Source of the DNA: Gamarada debralockiae | Taxonomy: Eukaryota > Ascomycota > Leotiomycetes > Helotiales > Hyphodiscaceae | Direction of reading: 5' to 3' | Assembly: GCA_002803225.1 (NCBI GenBank) | Contig: NXFV01001837.1 | Span: 1-10,722 of the forward strand | Length of the DNA: 10,722 nt | In this document: one piece after another, positions 6,712-10,722 of the stretch | Position numbering within the stretch: position 1 is the first letter of the stretch | Layout of the letters: every line of letters starts with the position of its first letter | Translations under genes and position numbers: made by a program | The notes under the pieces: generated by a model | The model's input: the letters and a program-made list of their open reading frames with translations, nothing else | What the model was told of the DNA's origin: nothing | The model's database searches: none

Positions 6712-9609
6712 ATGTCTTCTAACAAACCTATAGACAATATTACTATATTGCATATAGTAATACTAACTCCTGCCTCTATTAGTCTTATCTTTAATAAACG
6801 GGGAGCTACTCACTAGGTTAATAATGTTCTTGCCTTCTTTAAAAATTAAAATTATATTAAAGAAGACAAATATAAGTATATCTTTCGCTATATCAATATT
6901 GCCTTTCGCGATAATATTAAGGCTATACTGGAATATACTAACGAGCCGTTTAATAAAGAAGTCTTCTTTATTATATTAAAGAAGAAGTACTGCAACTATA
7001 ACGACAATTACACAAAGTATACTTACCCTTTCCTTGATGTATTAGTCTTATTTGCTTAATATAAGCAGATTGAACTAAAAGACTTTATCGAATTGTTTTA
7101 TTAGGTCTTTGCTAACCTTAAGGAGAAAAAGCTTCTTAATGACATTAAGAGAGCGAATCTCTTCCTTTATACTCTACCTGATTGTATTTGTTCTAAGATC
7201 ATCAAAAAGTATAATGTAAACTAAGATGACAGGACTACTTTAGTATACGAAAAATTCTATAGAACAGCCCTTAGAGTCTATAAATCTAATAAAGTCATCA
7301 ATTAGTATAAGGAAAATCGTAACTCTGTTATATTGAGTTCTAAGATTAGTGTAATAAATAATATTATTAAGGCCTTAGCCGCTAATAAAAACGCTGTATT
7401 AGCTAGTACTAAGTCTTACTTTATTTAGTCTTACTTAGTTCCTTTTAATACCTTTATACCTATTCTTGCCTTAAATAGAATGTTTCTAGCTAATTATGAC
7501 TTTTATAAGGGTCGTTACTAAACTAAAGCTTTAGATACAAAACCTTAGGACCCCTTAGATAATTTAGCTTAATAACTAAAGGAGCTTAAAATCGCTTAAG
7601 CTAATATAATATAAGACGTTAAGAAAGAAATTAGCTAGGAACTTTGTGCGGCACTTGCTTAAAATAATTCTAGATTCAAAAATCAAGGATTTCGTTAAGG
7701 TAGGCATTAGAATAGTAGCTTTTAAGGTAAATGTAAACTTAGATTTAATTAACGATTATATAATATACTTTAGTACTCTTAGGACTCTTAAGTTAACTAA
7801 AATCTTTTAGTTAATAGTATAGTTAATACGTCTGCTATATATAGTGCCTTTAATAGTAGAAACGGGTATAATAGAAATTCGAGACCTAATTATTATACCT
7901 GCTATAACATTAATAAGAATAGCAACCCGGAATAATACCCTTATAGACATTTAGATTAGTGCCTGCAGCTTTAAGAGCTTGTCTAAAGTAGGGTCTATTA
8001 TAGGAACTTTAATAAAAAGCTTTGCCTTAGACTTTAGAAAGAAGGTACTAAAGAAATTGTATTCTATTGTAATATACCTTAGGTTTAGCAAATTATTTTG
8101 AAGACTAGAGGAACTCGATACGATCTTGATATTACTCATTAAGCTAACAATATCCGAGTAGAGCAAGATCAAGAACAAGAAGTTACTTATGCCTAAGCTA
8201 ATATAAATACTACTAAAGCTAATACTATTTTAACTTGAAGTATTATAAAGTGTCTAAATACCCTAGGAGTTTTAATTTGATATTACTCTATTATAGATAA
8301 TAAAGGCTAAGATATTAATAACCTTCTTAAAGAAAAGATTTATATATATTTAATAGGAGTAGACTTTAACCTTAATGACTAGACTATAGTTGTCGCTAAC
8401 GTCTCCTAAACTCGCTTTAAGGCTAAACTAGCTACTTTAAACAACTCTATTATTTAATCTAAAGTTACTAAAGCTTTTAACTAAAGTAAGGTACAAAGAA
8501 ATAAGACTAAGCTCTACAAGAAAGTAAAGACAAAAGCTAAGCTTGCCCGGCTTAAGACAAGACAACCTTTCGCTTATGTACCTAATAACCTTCTTAAATC
8601 AGACGATATAAGCCTTAATAAGTTAATTAAGGAAGTTCTAAGGCTTAATCTTTCTTAAAAGACTAATATTATATAATCCCTTAAGGAATTTAATTGAATT
8701 TTGTTAGACATTTTTACTAGAGATAGACCTTAGCACAAAATCAAGCTTATAGCGCACTAACCCAAGAAGTCCAAAAGATATAAGGACTTAATTGCTTAGT
8801 TAAAAAGCAGGTACTCTATAGAAGCTATTTGACAAAAACTCTTTACTAACCTAGTTTAATACCAAGAACTATTTAATGTTATTAATATTACTCGAGTAGC
8901 TTTAAGATCCCTTGTTAAAGGATAATCTATTAAGAAGGAAGCTATTATTAATGTCTAGTCTATTAGTTTAAATAGTTTTGTAACTCAAGGATAGATTATA
9001 GTAACCCCTAAGTTGCTAGTGAATATCATAGGTCTTGTAAATGTAGCTACTAAAATTGCAATGCTTAATACTAGGGCTAAGGCTAATGTGATATTATACA
9101 AACTCGCCAAGCAACTTAAATGTCCTATTCTAAGTATAGAACACTTTAAGCTTAAGACTATATTTAAATAAATCCTTTAATTTGCTAAAATAGCTAAAGT
9201 AAAAGTCGAGATCAAATATAAGGTTAAATACATTATTATCTTTTTCTTAGTTCGAGAAGTTAAGAGATAGACTTTATTAATAATTCTTCTTAAATAACCT
9301 TTTACTTAAGCTATAAAGATGACTTTCAAATATAAAGACTATAGTTCTATAGATATTATATTTTATAACCCTTGAGACTATTAAACCTATATAGTTTTAA
9401 TTGTTCTTCTAGTTAAGAAGTCGATTCGTTCTTAGTAAAATCGTTATACCTATATTAAGGATAGTAGCTTTAAAAAAGAAAACTAATTATTAGTACTTTG
9501 TCCTAAGATTATACTAGTGTATTAAAAAAAAACTAGAGATTAGTTAAAGTTAATAGTCTTAGTTACAATTGTTTTTGTGTTTTAAATAGCGTTTAAAATA
9601 AAGACTTAA
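6712..9609 (+). pseudogene. gag: RIP-degraded Gypsy gag with in-frame aspartic protease, copy B
   Basis: The frame opens at ATG 6712 (MSSNKP...) and can be read, through dozens of stops that are mostly TAA/TAG with a few TGA, to about 9600 without an indel. The first 60 codons carry few stops. A Gag-capsid-like stretch lies at about 7040-7210 (LFLYTLPDC, typical of fungal retrotransposon Gag). A basic region follows around 8480-8580. The aspartic-protease active site is at 9067-9087, read NTRAKAN where the family has D-T/S-G: the catalytic Asp is Asn and the Gly is Arg. A candidate zinc knuckle at 7900 does not hold up. Gag would have formed the particle and the protease would have cut the polyprotein. 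RT is absent from this frame; pol follows in the -1 frame. The C-terminal end is uncertain, with TAA TAA at 9607-9612 as the last sensible stop. Confidence 0.85.
9525..9531 (+). promoter_or_regulatory. Candidate -1 frameshift slippery heptamer
   Basis: Inside an A9 run (9524-9532) the gag frame is divided A AAA AAA, which fits the X XXY YYZ pattern of -1 ribosomal slippage. The next frame to the right is pol, offset by -1. RIP on the other strand can itself create A runs, and no downstream pseudoknot was identified. Confidence 0.25.
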
Positions 9610-10722
9610 TAAATAAGAAGGTAATTTCTTTAGATAAGGTACGTGAAAGGAAATCATATAAAAAAATAAGTCTTATAATTATAAGAACTAAAACTAATTA
9701 ATTAAAACGCTTAAACAAAAGTCAAGTGACTTTAATAAATCTAAATATTATACCTTGTCCTTATCTTTTTACTTTTGCTAATATAATTATTAATTTTGCA
9801 TTTAATAAGGAAGCTTAAGTTACTTTTAAGGAGGACGATTTACTAGACAAGATATATAAGATACTAGAAAGAGTATATCTAGAATTTAAACTTTTAAGGA
9901 TAATTAATAATATTTTAGTACAATTTCGTTTAGATCTATTAGTAGACTAAATACAATAAGCGAGTTAAGGAAAGTCAAAGGTCTAGGTAAAAATAGTAAA
10001 AATAAAAGAAGTTCTAAAAGACATAAAAAGAAAATTAAGACTAATAGAGAAATAGACTTTAAATTAAATTAATATTAATATAGCGTATAAACCTAAAGCT
10101 AAGAAAGTTCGGCTAATTAATAAGAATAATAGTATAAGAGGCACCCCTAGAGGGAGACTAGACTAGTATAAACATTCGTTTGTAAGGGATACTCCTTAAG
10201 AGTACATTAGCTAATTTAAAGATTATCTATTACTCTAGAGAGTAATGATTTTATAAGGATCTTAATTAATACTTAAACGGATTAAAAAGCTTAATATTAG
10301 GGATTAGCTTTAGCCAAAAGAATAAGATATATTAGTTAAGATACTAGTTAACTATAAAGTAGCTATTACATTTAACTAGACTAAAAGCTCTTAAATCTAT
10401 AAAGATATTAGCCCTTTAATTGTTATTAAGATAATAGAGTATAAAGTATAGTAAGAACTAAATTTCTTTATTCTAAGAGCTCTTATTCTAGCTATCCTTA
10501 AAATCTTACAAGATCGTCTTAAACGTAAGATCCTTAAATATTATAATAGGCTATATTAGAATCTATAGTTTTTAATTACTAAAAAGACTCCTAGGATATA
10601 TCGATTTATTAATACTACAATAAAGCTTAATTTAGTAATACTAAGGGACACAAACTTACTTCCTTTAGTAGATAAGTTTTCTAAGGAATTTACTAGGTAT
10701 ATAGTTACTTTATTAATTAATT
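9531..10722 (+). pseudogene. pol: RIP-degraded Gypsy pol, copy B, 5' part (runs off window)
   Basis: The frame with codons at 9531, 9534... is continuous to the window end with no indel, offset -1 from gag. An N-terminal extension of about 250-300 codons precedes the RT. From about 10377 it follows the fungal Gypsy RT entry region: a Trp position turned into TAG at 10566 before F-L-I-T-K-K, then YRFINTTIKLN at 10599-10631 and the DKFSKEF segment at 10671-10691. No stop occurs after 10566. The last full codons reach the first RT catalytic aspartate, which is AAT (Asn) at 10719-10721, as in copy A. The true start is unknown; expression was presumably as a Gag-Pol fusion. The missing remainder is the part represented by copy A at the left of the window. 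Confidence 0.88.
10668..10722 (+). repeat. Direct repeat, right copy (matches 1-55)
   Basis: It differs from 1-55 only at 10671 (G) and 10681 (C), the less mutated state at both sites. This gives a period of 10,667 bp between equivalent points of the two elements. Confidence 0.95.

Noticed and set aside
7900..7940. CCHC zinc knuckle in gag
   Set aside because: Only the first Cys is present. The second Cys position is ATT, which cannot arise from a Cys codon by C-to-T or G-to-A changes alone.
7951..8178. 75-codon minus-strand ORF
   Set aside because: It is antisense to the gag frame, with the same low-complexity Leu/Ile/Ser composition and no motif.
9668..9689. Third copy of the palindrome (TCTTATAATTATAAGA at 9671-9686)
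   Set aside because: It differs from the 5419-5440 copy only by transitions, but it lies inside the continuous pol frame of copy B, so chance in AT-rich coding sequence is the simpler reading.

Overview
The window looks like the AT-rich, transposon-filled part of a filamentous ascomycete (Pezizomycotina) genome that has gone through repeat-induced point mutation (RIP). CpA and TpG are strongly depleted and TpA is in large excess. Old reading frames are full of TAA/TAG stops yet keep their frame over kilobases, so damage came from C-to-T and G-to-A changes, not indels. Apart from one doubtful small ORF, no intact host-type gene is visible.

Layout. (1) Positions 1-2811: the 3' part of the pol gene of a Ty3/Gypsy-type LTR retrotransposon (copy A), entered inside the reverse transcriptase and running through RNase H, integrase and a coiled-coil-like tail. 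(2) 2812-3669: a pyrimidine tract with TATA-like boxes, then a less mutated stretch that reads as a third decayed ORF. It contains a 15-bp minisatellite translating to pentapeptide repeats and ends on a G7 polypurine tract. (3) 3670-5361: non-coding, holding a candidate LTR (3670-4195), a candidate small inverted-repeat element (4196-4489), a hairpin and short AT repeats. (4) 5362-5830: an island that largely escaped RIP, with a candidate LTR (5377-5805), an 80-residue ORF and a palindrome shared with the 3670-4195 region. (5) 5831-6711: leader-like DNA with a faint basic reading frame and a tRNA-complement-like segment. (6) 6712-10722: the 5' part of a second Gypsy element (copy B), with gag plus aspartic protease in one frame and pol in the -1 frame, cut off by the window end just inside the RT.

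The last 55 bases repeat the first 55 with only two transitions, at the same point of the RT. The window therefore spans about one period (10,667 bp) of two same-oriented copies of one family: copy A supplies the 3' half and copy B the 5' half. A head-to-tail tandem sharing an LTR is possible, but the LTR borders are not settled from this window alone. In both copies several catalytic aspartates or glutamates are replaced by Asn or Lys, so neither can encode active enzymes.
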